Positions 5,226 to 5,559 of a DNA stretch of 5,559 nucleotides are shown here, one piece after another. The translations under genes and the position numbers were made by a program. Within the stretch, counting starts at the first letter, position 1; each line of letters begins with the position of its first letter. Under the pieces are notes generated by a model, which ran no database searches, had not been told where the DNA came from, and was given only the letters and a program-made list of their open reading frames with translations. The stretch comes from an uncultured Eubacteriales bacterium (GTDB lineage: Bacteria; Bacillota; Clostridia; Lachnospirales; Lachnospiraceae): assembly GCA_949297565.1 (NCBI GenBank), contig CASFUI010000083.1:1-5559 (forward strand), in the 5' to 3' direction.

Positions 5226-5252
5226 TTACTGTTCACAGGTAACTCTATACAT
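5226..5252 (-). CDS. Leader peptide MYRVTCEQ upstream of the ABC-F gene
   Basis: This eight-codon ORF (ATG at 5252, TAA at 5226) starts about 50 nt after the predicted ABC-F promoter. Upstream are AAAGG and GGTG, weak to moderate ribosome binding sequences. Its start region TGAAAAGATGTATAGAGTT (5241-5259) is the partner of the downstream segment at 5136-5152. The same AAAGATGTA string recurs as the 5' arm of the terminator. Short translated ORFs of this kind are known upstream of inducible ABC-F and erm genes, where a drug-stalled ribosome switches the RNA fold. The role here is inferred; there is no match to a known leader peptide that can be claimed from memory. Confidence 0.45.
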   Translation of the reverse strand: MYRVTCEQ

Positions 5253-5306
5253 CTTTTCACCAACCTTTCAATTCAGACAAACATGCGTCTGTCATAATAT
5301 GTATCT

Positions 5307-5335
5307 ACCATACACAATTCCGGTTTAAAAATCAA
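5307..5335 (-). promoter_or_regulatory. Probable promoter of the ABC-F transcription unit
   Basis: On the minus strand TTGATT (5330-5335; 4 of 6) and TATGGT (5307-5312; 4 of 6) are spaced by 17 nt. Transcription would begin near 5300, giving a leader of about 330 nt. An alternative, TTGAAA with TATAGA about 60 nt further downstream, has a 16-nt spacer but would start transcription inside the leader ORF. Confidence 0.45.
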
Positions 5336-5365
5336 GCATTTTTTACTTTGACGGAAACAAAAACG

Positions 5366-5399
5366 TAACAGTTCAGCCCGCGCCATTAGAAAGCTGTTA
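5366..5399 (-). repeat. Structured dispersed repeat, copy 3 (truncated, 3' arm only)
   Basis: On the minus strand this 34-nt piece starts TAACAGCTTT and ends in GGCGC-GGGCTGAACTGTTA. Its distal 20 nt are identical to copy 2 (3359-3378). It corresponds to the last third of copies 1 and 2, from the AGCTTT arm onward, and has lost both hairpins, yet keeps TAACAG/CTGTTA ends. The TAACAG end directly abuts the TAA stop (5400-5402) of the neighbouring gene. Confidence 0.7.
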
Positions 5400-5558
5400 T
5401 TACAGGCGGTTGACCGTTCCCTGCAATACCTCTATGCCACCGTTTTCTTCTTTCTCAATCTTGTATATCTGCATATATATCCAGCACGGCTCACCGTATA
5501 TACACCTGTTGTCAACACGGCAGGTCAGCTCGCACTGCTTTCTCTCAGTACTTTTAAG
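5400..5558 (-). CDS. C-terminal 52 residues of an unrecognised protein (partial, N-terminus off the right edge)
   Basis: One minus-strand frame is open from the right edge to TAA at 5400-5402 and encodes a fragment containing CELTCRVDNRCIYGEPCWIY and then QIYKIEKEENGG, ending in EVLQGTVNRL. The even mix of charged and hydrophobic residues looks like real coding sequence, while the other two minus-strand frames were not preferred (one has stops at once). Four cysteines fall within 17 residues (spacing C-x3-C-x5-C-x5-C), which could bind a metal or form disulfides. I do not recognise the family. A truncated repeat begins immediately after the stop. The ABC-F promoter lies downstream, so the two genes need not be co-transcribed. 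Confidence 0.6.
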   Translation of the reverse strand, partial: LKSTERKQCELTCRVDNRCIYGEPCWIYMQIYKIEKEENGGIEVLQGTVNRL

Positions 5559-5559
5559 C

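Noticed and set aside
5018..5242. A 74-codon plus-strand open frame across the ABC-F leader
   Set aside because: No ribosome site or motif; the minus-strand leader structures explain the sequence better.

Overview
The window looks like a chromosomal segment of a low-to-moderate GC Firmicute, most likely class Clostridia and probably Lachnospiraceae. The basis is the strong Shine-Dalgarno sites (GGAGG type), A/T-rich promoters, a clostridial-type two-domain DtxR regulator, tandem FeoA proteins, and an ABC-F ATPase with a long attenuated leader. Taxonomy is inferred from sequence style, not from a marker gene.

Layout. (1) Positions 1-362, minus strand: the start of a ferrous iron transport operon, with a complete feoA-type gene (150-362) followed by a second FeoA (1-102) that runs off the left edge; feoB is expected beyond the edge. 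Its promoter (418-446) is overlapped by a near-perfect inverted repeat, GTTAG-N6-CTAAC (415-430), which suits a DtxR-family repressor. (2) Positions 595-1608, plus strand: a lipoprotein carrying an XynZ-like (CE1/PF00756) esterase domain, with its own promoter. (3) Positions 1833-2201, plus strand: a short DtxR/MntR-type metal-dependent repressor, the obvious candidate to read the feo operator, followed by a strong terminator at 2220-2259. (4) Positions 2316-3245, minus strand, convergent with the repressor: a PLP-dependent cysteine synthase (CysK/OASS) with a clear promoter. (5) Positions 3422-4969, minus strand: an ABC-F protein with two ATPase domains (ribosome-acting, antibiotic-resistance or translation-factor type). 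Its roughly 340-nt untranslated leader has a promoter, an 8-residue upstream ORF, alternative base-pairing segments and an intrinsic terminator, i.e. a probable antibiotic-responsive attenuator. (6) Positions 5400-5558, minus strand: the C-terminal end of an unrecognised cysteine-containing protein.

A dispersed structured repeat occurs three times (1612-1715, 3359-3437, 5366-5399), each time at the 3' end of a gene and in the same orientation relative to that gene. The two long copies are about 87% identical, and one hairpin stem shows a compensatory base-pair change. In the ABC-F gene the repeat supplies the last codons and the stop.

Functional links. The feo operon and the DtxR-type repressor form a plausible iron-homeostasis unit. 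The ABC-F gene and its leader form a self-contained inducible unit. The esterase and cysteine synthase look like independent metabolic genes. No tRNA, rRNA, CRISPR array, complete insertion sequence or phage gene was seen. The most interesting items are the ABC-F leader and the gene-end repeat family.
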